Below, piece after piece: positions 20,818-30,085 of a stretch of 64,000 bases of DNA; position 1 is the stretch's first letter; every line of letters begins with the position of its first letter. The position numbers and the translations under genes were made by a program. This DNA comes from Moesziomyces globuligerus. Taxonomy: Eukaryota; Basidiomycota; Ustilaginomycetes; Ustilaginales; Ustilaginaceae. The stretch is from positions 310,001 through 374,000 of the forward strand of contig JARVLF010000020.1 in the NCBI GenBank assembly GCA_030849465.1. The letters run 5' to 3'. The notes below the pieces were generated by a model, which worked only from the letters and a program-made list of their open reading frames with translations, was not told the DNA's origin and did no database searches.

Positions 20818-20939
20818 TCCATCCTTCTCTCTCTTTCGCCAAAAACTCGTGTCTCGATCCGCAATGGAAAAAACAACCACACTCTCGCACGCAGCAGACT
20901 GGGTTCTGGCATGATGATCTCATTCGGTCCCGCTCGAGC

Positions 20940-22127
20940 CTAGGCCTTGGGAGGCCTTTTCTTGACGTCTTCAAAGTTGACGGGTTGGATGTAGATCTTG
21001 GGTTCGACCTGGCCGGCGCCCTGGTAGCCCTTGTGCCAGTCGTAGCCGACGGCGTAGGCAAAGATGCTCGCGTCGCGGCTAAAGGCGATGGCGGTGATGG
21101 GTTGTTTGGCCGGGTTGGTCTTGAGCAGTTCCTTGGGTGCGTTGGCGGGGCCTTTTGTCTCCATGGTCTTGAGACGCGTGCGCGACTGCTTGCACCAGAA
21201 GTTGATGGATCCATCCGCACCGCCGGTGGCAAAGGTGCCGTGCACGTTGAACGAGATGCAGTTGACCGGGTAGATGTGCGCCTCGTTGCGCGGCACTTCC
21301 GGATGGTCCGCGTTGGCGCGACGGTGACACTTGAACGCGAACTTCTTCACCTTGTTGTCCTTGTCTGGCGGATCGTGGAAGTACTGCACGCCTACGCGGC
21401 CCTCGACTCCACCGAGCGCATAGCCATCACCATCCGGCAGCACAGCCATGGAACGCGTCTGGAACTTGAGTGGACTCTGCTGCTCGGTCAACGGCGTGAT
21501 GCTCCCGGTCTCCTCGAGACGGAAACCAAGCACCATGCGTTCGGCCATGGCAACCACCACGACGTTCTGCATGTTGTCCATCGCATAGCACTTTTCCGGC
21601 AACGTCAGCGAGTGCACCGCTTGCGGAACTGCCGGATTGTCGATCTTCCAGATCTTGAGCTGCTTGTCCCAGCCCGCCGTCAGCAGCACACCGCCGGCGA
21701 CGTTGAGCCAGCGTACGCTCTGGATCGTATCCGCGTGCTGCGCCACCACGGTCGGCTGGTTGGTGTTCATGTCAAACATCCGGCACACCTTGTCCGCGCC
21801 GACCGAAAACACCTTGCTCCCGTCCGTGCTCCAGCACAGGTCCAGCACGGGCCCCTCGTGCGAGTACTGCTGCCATGGCTGCACGGGTGTTGGCGACGTC
21901 TTGTTGATCTGGTAGATGCGCACGTTGTTGTCCCAGCTCGACGCCGCAAGATAGTCGGCCGTCGGCGAGAAGGCGAGCCCGCTCACAGTGTCCGTGGCGC
22001 CAGGCGTCACTTCCTGGTCCTGGTCGCCCGTCGTCTTGCTCGCCGTCGACGTGTTGATCTGGCCGGGTGTAGCCGTCGGCCGCGCACCGAATGTGCTCGG
22101 CGTCGATGCTGACGAGAAGAACGCCAT
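20940..22127 (-). CDS. GLE2: mRNA export factor Gle2/Rae1, WD40 protein
   Basis: 395 residues forming a seven-bladed WD40 propeller with a short N-terminal tail. Family signatures are clear: DTVSGLAFSP followed by DYLAASSWDNNVRIY, GPVLDLCWSTDGSKVFSVGAD, GWDKQLKIW, and an end with DWHKGYQG near residue 367. Gle2/Rae1 binds the GLEBS motif of a nucleoporin (Nup98/Nup116) and helps mRNP export at the nuclear pore; in animals it also acts in the spindle checkpoint. The length matches the family and no intron is needed. The mRNA export helicase Dbp5 lies 3.2 kb away on the same strand, beyond the thioredoxin reductase gene. Confidence 0.96.
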   Translation of the reverse strand: MAFFSSASTPSTFGARPTATPGQINTSTASKTTGDQDQEVTPGATDTVSGLAFSPTADYLAASSWDNNVRIYQINKTSPTPVQPWQQYSHEGPVLDLCWSTDGSKVFSVGADKVCRMFDMNTNQPTVVAQHADTIQSVRWLNVAGGVLLTAGWDKQLKIWKIDNPAVPQAVHSLTLPEKCYAMDNMQNVVVVAMAERMVLGFRLEETGSITPLTEQQSPLKFQTRSMAVLPDGDGYALGGVEGRVGVQYFHDPPDKDNKVKKFAFKCHRRANADHPEVPRNEAHIYPVNCISFNVHGTFATGGADGSINFWCKQSRTRLKTMETKGPANAPKELLKTNPAKQPITAIAFSRDASIFAYAVGYDWHKGYQGAGQVEPKIYIQPVNFEDVKKRPPKA

Positions 22128-22980
22128 CGTGAAGCTCGCCGGTTCGCAGCTAGTGTGGCTGAGGGTTGCGATCGAAAGGTGGTAGGAAGGCTATGACCTG
22201 GGAGCGCGAGCGGTGTTGGTCTGCGGACTGTCCAGTCAATGAGCGCGATACAGGGTGCTGATCGGATAGACGCCAGGTGAGGTGCGGCTGCCGCTAGAAG
22301 AAGCGAGATGGAGCTTGGCTTCGTGTGGAATGTCGGATTCTGCGGCACACGGTGACAGTAGTGCAGGCACGTGCGACAACGAGAGCGATGCGTGCTTTGA
22401 GGGCAGTAGGTGGGCTGACTGCAACCGCGAATGACGAAAGGTATGCAGCGAGCAGGTGGGAGAGCAGGATGACTTGAGGCGGTCAGGCCAACGTCAACCG
22501 GATGCGCCGTGTATGAAGTCGCGAAAAAGTCATTGCGTTGCGCACGAGAAGGCCCAAATCGCACTCAGTCGTGGAGCCCATCGCGTCACGTGACCACCCA
22601 CTTCCGACATCCGTACAAGATCAGACCCGCAACTCTCAACAGGACCGACAGCCTCTTTTCCACGTCGCTACATGGTCGTAAGACTTGCACAAGCGCACAC
22701 ACTGGATGAAGCCGTTTCATGAAATATGATTATTGTGATCAATGGATGCCGATGGCCACGGGAAGCGAGCCAGCACAAAGGAAGGGGCTGTAGACGTGAA
22801 TCCGACTGAGGCAGGGGACAACGGAGCAGAGCACGGTTTCCGACTGAGCTCGCCTCGTTGCGCGGTCCGTATCCTAGATCACTAGGCCTGATATCCGTGC
22901 CCCGAGGGTCGTTTTCTATGGTATGCTTGGGAGAGGCGGACAGACCGAGCTTGGATGCTAAAACAAATCATCTTCATCGA
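22128..22980. promoter_or_regulatory. Gle2 promoter and thioredoxin reductase 3' region
   Basis: 850 bases between two minus-strand genes. No coding frame, RNA gene or notable repeat was seen. Confidence 0.5.
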
Positions 22981-24276
22981 TCAGAGCACCTCCTCCTCGG
23001 CAAGCAATCGCTCGGCCTCGAGCGCGGCGATGCAGCCGGTTCCGGCACTGGTGATCGCCTGTCGGTACTTCTTGTCCGCAACGTCACCGGCGGCAAACAC
23101 GCCCTTGACCGAGGTTTGCGCGGTGCCGGGCGTGGTGATGATGTATCCGTCGCTGTCGCAGTCGACCTGGCCCTTGACGAGCGAGGTGGCGGGCAGGTGA
23201 CCGATGGCGTAGAAGAGACCGTTGGCATCCATGTCGCTCTCCTCGCCCGACTTGGTGTCCTTGACGCGCACCGCCTTGAGCAGCTCGCCGTCACCCTTGG
23301 CCTCGGTGGGGACGGTGTTGAAGTGCACCGTCACCTTGGGATGCGCGAGGAGACGCTTGGCCATGATCTTGGATGCGCGGAGCTCGTCCCTGCGCACGAG
23401 GACGTGCACGTGGGAGGCGTACTTGGTGAGGTACATGGCCTCCTCTGCCGCGCTGTCACCACCACCGACCACCACCAGCGGCTTGTTACGGAAGATGGGA
23501 ACGGCACCGTCGCAGACGGCACACGCCGAGATGCCGCTCTGCCAGTAGGTGTCCTCGCCTGGAAGGTGCATGCGCTTGGCGCTAGCGCCCGTGGCGATGA
23601 TGAGGGTGTCGGTGAGCTCGGGGGCCGAGTCCTCGGCGTATTCGCGCCAGAACTTAAATGGACGCGAGGAGAGGTCCACCTTGGAGATGGTCTCGGTGTG
23701 GATCTCGGTGCCGAAGCGGACCGACTGTGCGCGGAACTTGTCCATGATCTCGGGACCACGGATTCCGTCGGGGAAGCCGGGGAAGTTCTCGACATCGGTG
23801 GTGGTGGTGAGCTGTCCGCCGGGAGCGAGGCCGTTGGCGAGCATGCCCTCGAACAGGACGGGCTCGAGGTTGGCACGCGCCAGGTAGATGGCAGCGGTGT
23901 GACCAGCAGGGCCCGAGCCGATGATGACGACCTTGTGGACCTTCTGGCCCGAAGACGAAGAGGCGGTGCCGTTGGTACCGTTGACGTGCTCAGTCATGTT
24001 GGCTGAAGTCTGTGAATGCGCGGACGAGGTGTGTTGGTGGCGGAGCGAGTCGACGGACTGGATCGAGACGGCAGAAAGCGCTGCGAGAGGTGCCGAAGCT
24101 CGAAAAGATCGAGGAAGCGAGCCAAACGAGGACTTGGTCGAGCGCGAGTGGGTAGCGAAGGAGGCGCGGAGCGAAGGGCGCGAAAGGTCCTGGCGTGCGG
24201 CGGTGCGCTTGGCGAGGTGGACGAGGTTGGCCGAGTTGAACGAAACCGTGCGCAGAGACGAACGGGTCAGGCTCAT
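22981..24276 (-). CDS. TRR1: Thioredoxin reductase with alternative mitochondrial and cytosolic starts
   Basis: The long form starts at 24276 (431 residues) and the short form at 23997-23995 (338 residues, MTEHVNG), in the same frame. The 93-residue extension is rich in Arg and Ser with no acidic residue over its first 30, as in mitochondrial presequences. The core is a low-molecular-weight thioredoxin reductase: FAD motif [17 protein letters not shown] motif [12 protein letters not shown], and the redox pair CAVC at Cys252/Cys255 (Cys159/Cys162 in the short form). It reduces thioredoxin with NADPH. Yeast uses two genes, Trr1 and Trr2, for the cytosol and mitochondria; one gene with two starts would do both jobs here, which is inference. 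The frame continues upstream to 24645 but loses its targeting character. Confidence 0.95.
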   Translation of the reverse strand: MSLTRSSLRTVSFNSANLVHLAKRTAARQDLSRPSLRASFATHSRSTKSSFGSLPRSFRASAPLAALSAVSIQSVDSLRHQHTSSAHSQTSANMTEHVNGTNGTASSSSGQKVHKVVIIGSGPAGHTAAIYLARANLEPVLFEGMLANGLAPGGQLTTTTDVENFPGFPDGIRGPEIMDKFRAQSVRFGTEIHTETISKVDLSSRPFKFWREYAEDSAPELTDTLIIATGASAKRMHLPGEDTYWQSGISACAVCDGAVPIFRNKPLVVVGGGDSAAEEAMYLTKYASHVHVLVRRDELRASKIMAKRLLAHPKVTVHFNTVPTEAKGDGELLKAVRVKDTKSGEESDMDANGLFYAIGHLPATSLVKGQVDCDSDGYIITTPGTAQTSVKGVFAAGDVADKKYRQAITSAGTGCIAALEAERLLAEEEVL

Positions 24277-24629
24277 ATACGTATGCGTAGGAGCGATGTT
24301 GGTGCGCGAGGATGAATGCGCGAAGCTGGATAGGTGAGGTGTGTAGATGAAGGTTAAGGAGAAAGGATAGCCAAGAACCGGAGCTGGAGGACGGACGACT
24401 TGAGCCGGTGCTGGGTGGATGGCGTGCGTGTTCTGGCGCAAAAGCGGAGATAGAAGCGCATCGATCTTCTGGCAGTCACACCGCCAGTCACGATTCCAGT
24501 CAGGCCCAACCACACTTGACGTCGACTGAACCGGTAATTCGAGCCGAAAGCACGCGAACACGCAGTCTCTTCCGAACCAGAGTGGCAACGGATGCTGCCC
24601 GGAGCCTCGCGGCTGACGTCCGCCAGGGT

Positions 24630-24642
24630 TTCTCGAATTTGC
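24630..24642 (-). promoter_or_regulatory. Heat-shock-element-like site
   Basis: TTC-tc-GAA-tt-TGC matches the alternating TTCnnGAAnnTTC unit with one mismatch in the third block. It lies about 355 bases upstream of the long thioredoxin reductase start. Confidence 0.4.
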
Positions 24643-24645
24643 CAT

Positions 24646-24681
24646 CCTGGCCTGCCTGGCCTGCCTGGCTTGCCTGGCTTT
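24646..24681. repeat. 9-base tandem repeat, four copies
   Basis: CCTGGCCTG occurs twice, then CCTGGCTTG and CCTGGCTTT, in perfect 9-base register, next to the heat-shock-like site. Confidence 0.9.
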
Positions 24682-25354
24682 GGACCCGCTCCAACCTATA
24701 GCCGGCTTTCAGGCGACCCGCGCCACCCTCGAACGCCGTCAATTCAACCGTGACTGCGGCCAGCTGCGCGATTGTCTTTGTATTCGGACTATCTCCGGCC
24801 TCTAATTCCAGGCATTTCAACGAGTTTCAAATCGAGGACCTCTTCGGCTCTCCGCCGTGCCGCCGTCGCAGGTGCGTAAATGCGATCGAAACCAACATCT
24901 CAATCAAGGTCGGAGCTTGGGCCTAACAGAGGTGGCAAAAAGCATCGTCGGCTCGGGTGACGTCCAGGAGCCACCGCTACGCTCGACAGACTGTTGCTTT
25001 GCCAGAGTCGTTCGATACGTAGCAGTACTGGACTTGGCTACACACGGACCGACTTCCAATGTCGTGCAATGCAGCAATTCTGATACCTCGGGAGCGGGCC
25101 TTGCCTCTCGGACGGCCTCCGCGCTCCACCTAGGGAGACGATGACGCGCCGCACCTTCTCTGCCGCGACGGATCGCTCTCAGCAGGTACGCACAAATCTG
25201 AATGCGTCACGCAGCGTCATACTTCTGGTTCAGGATCCAAGATGGGGTATGTTGTGCGATTGTAGTGTCAAAGCTGCCACGACCACCAAGTCGCAGGCGG
25301 ATCCAGAGCGACACGAAGCAATCGCCTCTCGCTCGGCGTGCGAGTACGGAAGGC

Positions 25355-26785
25355 TCACTTGCCGATCTGCTTGAGCGCCTCCTTGATGGTGAACTCCATC
25401 TCCTCGAGATCGTTGGTCGCGACTCGCGTGATCTGGCACTGGAGAGCCTTCTCGATCTGGTCCATGTAGGTCCAGCTCTGCTGGTCGTGCACAAAGTTGA
25501 TCGAGACACCCTTGCGACCGAATCGGCCCGTTCGTCCGATTCGGTGGAGGTAGGTCTCGGCATCTGCCTCGCCCGTCTGCGTGAGCGGCATGTCGTAGTT
25601 GATCACGAGCGTCACCTGCTGAATGTCGATGCCACGCGCGATGACGTTGGTCGAGATGAGCACCTTGCTCTTGCCGTCGCGGAACGCGTCGATGGTGCGG
25701 TCGCGCTCCTGCGTGTCGAGCTTGCCGTGGAGCGAGTCGACCTTGTGGCCCTCTGCGGTCATCTTCTGTGCGATGCGGTCGGCGGTCTCGCGCTTGGCGC
25801 AGAAGATGATGCTCTGGCCGATGGTGAGCAGGTTATAGAGCTCGACCAGCACCTCGTACTTGTGATTCTCGTCGCGGCAGTCCATGTAGAACTGCTTGAT
25901 GCCCTCCACCGACAGCTCCTCCTGCTTGAGTCGGATTTCGTTGGCGCCCGGAGCGATGCGCACGGCAAAGTCGTACACGGTGGGCGGGAATGTGGCCGAG
26001 AAGAGCACCAGCTGGCACGTCTTGGGCATCGTGTTCTTGACGCGGATCGACTGCTCGCCGAGCGACTGCTGGTCCAGCATGTTGTCCGCCTCATCCAGCA
26101 CAAACACCTTGATGGCCGCCGTCTCGATGCCCTTGCTCTTGATCATGTCGAACGTCTTGCCGGGTGTGCCGACGATGAGCTGCGCCTCGATCTTCTCGCC
26201 GCGCTTCACCTCGTCTGGCAAGCAGAGACACGTGGTCACGTCGGTGAACTTGGACATGGTGCGCACCACATCCATGATCTGACGCGCGAGCTCACGCGAG
26301 GGTGCGAGCACGATCGCCTGCGGCTTCTTGAGCGCATAGTCGATGCGCGAGAGCATGGTGAGGATGAAGGCGGCCGTCTTTCCGGTTCCGGATTGCGACT
26401 GGCCGATCATGTTCTTTGGTGGGTTCTGCAGCAGCAGCGGCAACGCTTTCTCTTGAATCTTGGATGGTTTCTGGTACTTCATTGCGTAGATGCCCTTGAG
26501 CAGGTTCTCGTGCAGGCCGAGCGACTCGAAGCTCTTGGCAGAGTAGAGCGGCGAGTTGGGATCCGCCTGCTGGTCGGCGAGCGTCACCTGCACCTCGTGT
26601 GACGACTCGCGCAGATTCGAGTCCGCCGGATCCTCCTTGGCGGCAGGTGCATTGTCGGTAGCAGGCTTGGCTGCGCCATCCTTGCTAGACATGAGACCCG
26701 AGATGCCGGAGGCGATCTCATTGACCTTGCTATCGGCAGCCGCAGCCGGCGCTGGGGCTGCTGCCTTGTCTTTGCTGTCGCTCAT
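25355..26785 (-). CDS. DBP5: DEAD-box ATPase Dbp5, mRNA export
   Basis: 476 residues, the usual length. The Q motif region is at about 86-111 (FESLGL..KPSKIQ). Motif I is SQSGTGKT (130-137), Ia PSRELA, Ib TPGK, II DEAD, III SAT, and VI HRIGRTGR. The TPGK variant in place of TPGR and the PPKNMIGQSQSGTGKT stretch are typical of Dbp5/DDX19 rather than eIF4A. At the cytoplasmic face of the nuclear pore, Dbp5 is stimulated by Gle1 and inositol hexakisphosphate and removes export factors from mRNPs. The N-terminal 75 residues are low complexity, as in homologues. It is divergent from the Pol32 gene with about 550 bases between starts. Confidence 0.97.
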   Translation of the reverse strand: MSDSKDKAAAPAPAAAADSKVNEIASGISGLMSSKDGAAKPATDNAPAAKEDPADSNLRESSHEVQVTLADQQADPNSPLYSAKSFESLGLHENLLKGIYAMKYQKPSKIQEKALPLLLQNPPKNMIGQSQSGTGKTAAFILTMLSRIDYALKKPQAIVLAPSRELARQIMDVVRTMSKFTDVTTCLCLPDEVKRGEKIEAQLIVGTPGKTFDMIKSKGIETAAIKVFVLDEADNMLDQQSLGEQSIRVKNTMPKTCQLVLFSATFPPTVYDFAVRIAPGANEIRLKQEELSVEGIKQFYMDCRDENHKYEVLVELYNLLTIGQSIIFCAKRETADRIAQKMTAEGHKVDSLHGKLDTQERDRTIDAFRDGKSKVLISTNVIARGIDIQQVTLVINYDMPLTQTGEADAETYLHRIGRTGRFGRKGVSINFVHDQQSWTYMDQIEKALQCQITRVATNDLEEMEFTIKEALKQIGK

Positions 26786-27334
26786 GTTCCGGATGTGCGT
26801 ATGGGTCCGAGGAGCGAAACAGGGGCACCTCTAGATCTGGTCGATACGTGGTGGTGCTTGTCAGAAAGGTCGTCCGGAGTGAGTCTGAGTTGTTGCAAGT
26901 CTGAGTTGTGGCAGCTCACAGCGCTTTGACTTTTCTTCGCGTGTTGGTTTCGTGTGGAGTGTTGGCAGCACTGGCCAGGTGCGCGTGATCGATTCAAGAC
27001 GAGGAGGTCGATCTAATACATGTGGGAAGCAGAGGTCTGACAGGCTGGAATTGTGGCCAAAGAGTCGAGGTGTTGGTCTGACGCGCTGGGGCGAACACGC
27101 GTAAATCAGCGCGGCGGACCGGCGCCGACGCCTGGCGAGCTTCCAAAAAGTGGCCTTGGTAGGCTCTCTCCACCTTGCTCGCACATCCAGCCCCCATCTA
27201 CCTGTGCCCTGCACATCTCGACCGGTCCACATACGCTCCGCTGCACTCACGATACCTGCCACATAGAAAGAGAGCTCGTGGTACTCGCCGAGTAGAGCTG
27301 TCGGTCGTCACTGAGGCTAGCATTTCGGCGAGCC
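26786..27334. promoter_or_regulatory. Divergent promoter of DBP5 and POL32
   Basis: 550 bases between starts. The region is unremarkable, with no RNA gene or clear motif. Confidence 0.5.
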
Positions 27335-29029
27335 ATGGGTGCCTCGCCAGACGCAGCGGCCTTCTTGACATCGTGGGTCCTACGCGACAAGAAGGTCATC
27401 ACATACCGACTCCTCAGTCGAGAGCTCCGCATCCATGTAGACGATGCCAAGGCGGCCCTCAACACCTTCTTCGATTCGAACGGAGAAAAGGAAGCGCTCG
27501 ACGCGACCTACATCCTCATTGGTCGATCCAGACGGGCGGCTGCGGCGGAGGAGGCAGCAGACAAGGATGCAGTTGCTGAGCCCGAGGCTTCGTCTTCGAC
27601 ACGCGCATCTTCGTCCTCATACTCTCCGCGCAACTATCTCGACCAGCGCGCTACCGGCCGTCTAAGACCAAAAGACGCACCGAACCAGTTGGTCCGTCTT
27701 GTCCCCGCTGACAAGCTCGACGAAGCCAAGGCGAGCTTTGACGAGCTGACGTCGTGCCACATCTACTCGGTCTCGTCAGGCCGTCTGCGCGATGTCACTC
27801 AGCTCACAGCTGTGACGCACGACCTGCACTCGCAGCAGAAGTACGTCGATGTCTGGCAGCAGACCAATCGAGGCGCGGACCTCGGCGTCGTCATCGACCG
27901 CTCCATCAGAGACAATTACGATCCTTCGAAGACCATTCCGAGCCTTGGCGCACCGAGCGCTCCGGCGATTCAGGTCAAGAAGGAGGCTGAGTCTGCTGCT
28001 GCCAGTGCAATCAAGTCGGAGAATGCAGCGCAAGACCTCAAGCCAGCAGCAGCTGGTGCGGCCAAGTCTACGACCAGCTCAACAGCGTCCGGCGGAAAGA
28101 AGGGCGGCGGCCTCGACTGGAGCCGAGCTAAGCCCAAGGAAGCCGAATCGAAACCAGCAGCGGCCAAGAAGGAAGCGGCGGCCAACACACGTACCGCCGC
28201 AAAACGCGGGTCCGCGAGGGAAGCACTGCTCGGCAGCGATGATGAGGACGAAGAAGACCAAGACAGCAGCAGGAGCCGCAAAGCCATTGCGATCGACGAC
28301 GATGATGACGAGGAAGACGAAAAGCCTGAGAAGCTTGGATATGCCGACGACCAGGCGGACGACGAGGGCGAGGATGATGATGTCGTCATGGCAGAAGCGG
28401 CGAAAGCTGCGCCGAGAGGATCGGGCAAGCGCGCGGATGCCCGCTCGCAGAGCAAGACGCAAGAGGCAGCACAGCGCAAGCAGCTCGAAGCCATGATGGA
28501 CACGGACGACGACGAGGTGCAGGTGGTCGACTCGAGCGGAGCAGCTGCCACGAAGCAGGCCAAGGATGCGGATCCGGACGTCGACATGGCTGCGTCTACG
28601 GTGACGGAGACCATGAACGGATCTGGGCATGCACCGGCCGGACCCAAGCGACGTGTGCGCAAAAAGCGCAAGATCGGAACGAAGAAGGTGCGGAGCAAGG
28701 ACGAGCGCGGCTACACGGTCACCAAGACCGTCGACGAGTACGAGTCGTACTCGTCGGAAGAGTCGGATGCTCCTGTCATTACGGGATCCAAGCGAGGTGG
28801 TGGTGGCAGTGCAAAGGTGCAGTCAAAGCCGGCCGCCGAGTCGAGGTCGACATCGACATCGGCCTCGGCCAGTCCTGCGCCCACGGCTCCAGCTGCCAGC
28901 TCGAACAAATCTACACCGGCACCCACCAACGCCTCGGCGCGAAAGTCGTCGGGCGCCACACCGACCCCGGCCAAGAAGGGTCAACAGAGTCTGAACAGCT
29001 TCTTCACTCGCAGACCTAAGGACAAATGA
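27335..29029 (+). CDS. POL32: DNA polymerase delta subunit 3 (Pol32/Cdc27/POLD3)
   Basis: 564 residues. The N-terminal domain (about 8-175: FLTSWVLRDKKVITYRLLSREL, then VHVDDAKAAL-like helices and CHIYSVS) matches the winged-helix region that binds the polymerase B-subunit (Cdc1/Pol31). A long acidic and basic low-complexity middle follows. The last residues hold a canonical PCNA-interacting box, QQSLNSFF (550-557), followed by basic residues. The subunit gives polymerase delta its processivity and is needed for break-induced replication. Sequence conservation is low in this family, so the call rests on the N-terminal domain, overall layout and terminal PIP box. Acidic runs with DDDDEEDE near 310-330 are typical of it. 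Confidence 0.9.
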   Translation: MGASPDAAAFLTSWVLRDKKVITYRLLSRELRIHVDDAKAALNTFFDSNGEKEALDATYILIGRSRRAAAAEEAADKDAVAEPEASSSTRASSSSYSPRNYLDQRATGRLRPKDAPNQLVRLVPADKLDEAKASFDELTSCHIYSVSSGRLRDVTQLTAVTHDLHSQQKYVDVWQQTNRGADLGVVIDRSIRDNYDPSKTIPSLGAPSAPAIQVKKEAESAAASAIKSENAAQDLKPAAAGAAKSTTSSTASGGKKGGGLDWSRAKPKEAESKPAAAKKEAAANTRTAAKRGSAREALLGSDDEDEEDQDSSRSRKAIAIDDDDDEEDEKPEKLGYADDQADDEGEDDDVVMAEAAKAAPRGSGKRADARSQSKTQEAAQRKQLEAMMDTDDDEVQVVDSSGAAATKQAKDADPDVDMAASTVTETMNGSGHAPAGPKRRVRKKRKIGTKKVRSKDERGYTVTKTVDEYESYSSEESDAPVITGSKRGGGGSAKVQSKPAAESRSTSTSASASPAPTAPAASSNKSTPAPTNASARKSSGATPTPAKKGQQSLNSFFTRRPKDK

Positions 29030-29132
29030 GCGAGCACTCTGTCGCTCATGTCTCGTGCTGGTTGCGCGATTGGAAGCAATGCAGGAGATCATACGCCAAC
29101 TGCCATCCTCTGCATGCATTCACTAAGGATGG

Positions 29133-29744
29133 TTATGATGTGGGAGTGCTGTCTTGCTCTGTCGCTGCTGAATCTGCTGGTGGCGCCTGTTGGTCTTGAG
29201 ACCCTGCGAGCTCGACTGGAGCGGTGCCGGCCTTCTCCCACGGCTTCAGAGGTCGGTTCATGGAGGGCTGGGTTGGGGGCTCTTCGTTGATCTTGAGGGG
29301 TATATCGCGGATTCCCGGGATCTGGTCGGTCTTGCCAGTGGTGATCAGCTCCACGATCGCATCGAATGATGCCGGGTATGGCTGCTTTTCCGTACCGGCC
29401 TTCACCTCCTGCGAAGCTCCTGCTTGTGTCTCGGAAGAGGCGGATGCCGAAGCATCGACTGTGGTCCCGTTGACCTCAGAAGTCGGCATAGATCTGGTGG
29501 CCAGCCAAGCTGTGTAGTCAGCGTAGTCGACCTGGTTGCCGGTCTTTTGCGACCAGAAGAAGACCTTGGCGCGCTTCTTGGTTTCTTCGATCTGGGCCGG
29601 AGGGACGCTGGAGGACTGCATGGGCCCGATGATGGTCTGGATGCCCGCCTGAAACTCGGGGTCCGACTCGTCGAACTCGGTGAGCGCCGTGTAGACGGCT
29701 TTCTTGTCGTAGGGGACAGCGGGTAGGCTCGAATCTGCGTCCAT
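29133..29744 (-). CDS. PEX39: PEX39-like KPWE-motif protein (peroxisomal PTS2 import factor candidate)
   Basis: 203 residues in two conserved blocks. Residues 12-85 form a small helical domain (KKAVYTALTEFD, then AKVFFWSQKTGN). Residues 122-170 carry YPASFDAIVELITTGK, PGIRDIPLKIN and finally RPLKPWE (164-170). A spacing of an 'xSFxxIxxLIxxGK..PGI..IP' block followed by KPWE is, from memory, that of human C6ORF226/PEX39 and yeast Yjr012c. These were recently described as partners of the PTS2 receptor Pex7 through an R/K-PWE motif also found in Pex13. The last 33 residues are low complexity. I see the motif directly; the peroxisomal role is inferred from the family. It is divergent from Trm6, about 340 bases apart. 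Confidence 0.72.
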   Translation of the reverse strand: MDADSSLPAVPYDKKAVYTALTEFDESDPEFQAGIQTIIGPMQSSSVPPAQIEETKKRAKVFFWSQKTGNQVDYADYTAWLATRSMPTSEVNGTTVDASASASSETQAGASQEVKAGTEKQPYPASFDAIVELITTGKTDQIPGIRDIPLKINEEPPTQPSMNRPLKPWEKAGTAPVELAGSQDQQAPPADSAATEQDSTPTS

Positions 29745-30085
29745 CGTGTCGTGTGCTCAGGGGCCGATGGCAAGACGCGCAAAGATCGAGGATGTTGCTG
29801 TCAAGATGCGAAGAGTCGAAAGGAGGACCGGCCCGTGCTTGGTCTTCTCTGCCGAGCATGGAGAGCTGGGGGTGGAGGCAACGGATTGCAACCTAACAAT
29901 TTAAAAAAGTGCACTGTTTCGCTGAAGACATTTTTTTGAAGCAGCACAACTCGGCTTAGCCGACCCTCACACTTTCTTCTTGCCGTCAATCAGCCATCGC
30001 TTCTCGATCAGGACTGCTCTTTCCTTCGCATCCAATCCGGCAGTCAGAGTCTCAACCGTCGGGTCGACTCATTCAACGCGCCATC
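29745..30085. promoter_or_regulatory. Divergent promoter of PEX39-like and TRM6 genes
   Basis: 340 bases with an A/T-rich core at 29891-29937 (two short A and T runs), unusual in this GC-rich window. No gene is seen. Confidence 0.5.

Larger units (their letters stand above)
24277..25354. promoter_or_regulatory. Thioredoxin reductase promoter and Dbp5 3' region
   Basis: About 1.1 kb. It contains a heat-shock-type element (24630-24642) directly beside a 9-base tandem repeat (24646-24681). No protein gene or RNA gene was seen in 24700-25350. Confidence 0.5.

Noticed and set aside
24277..24645. Upstream extension of thioredoxin reductase to a Met at 24645
   Set aside because: The extra 123 residues lack presequence or domain character; the Met at 24276 gives a typical mitochondrial N-terminus.
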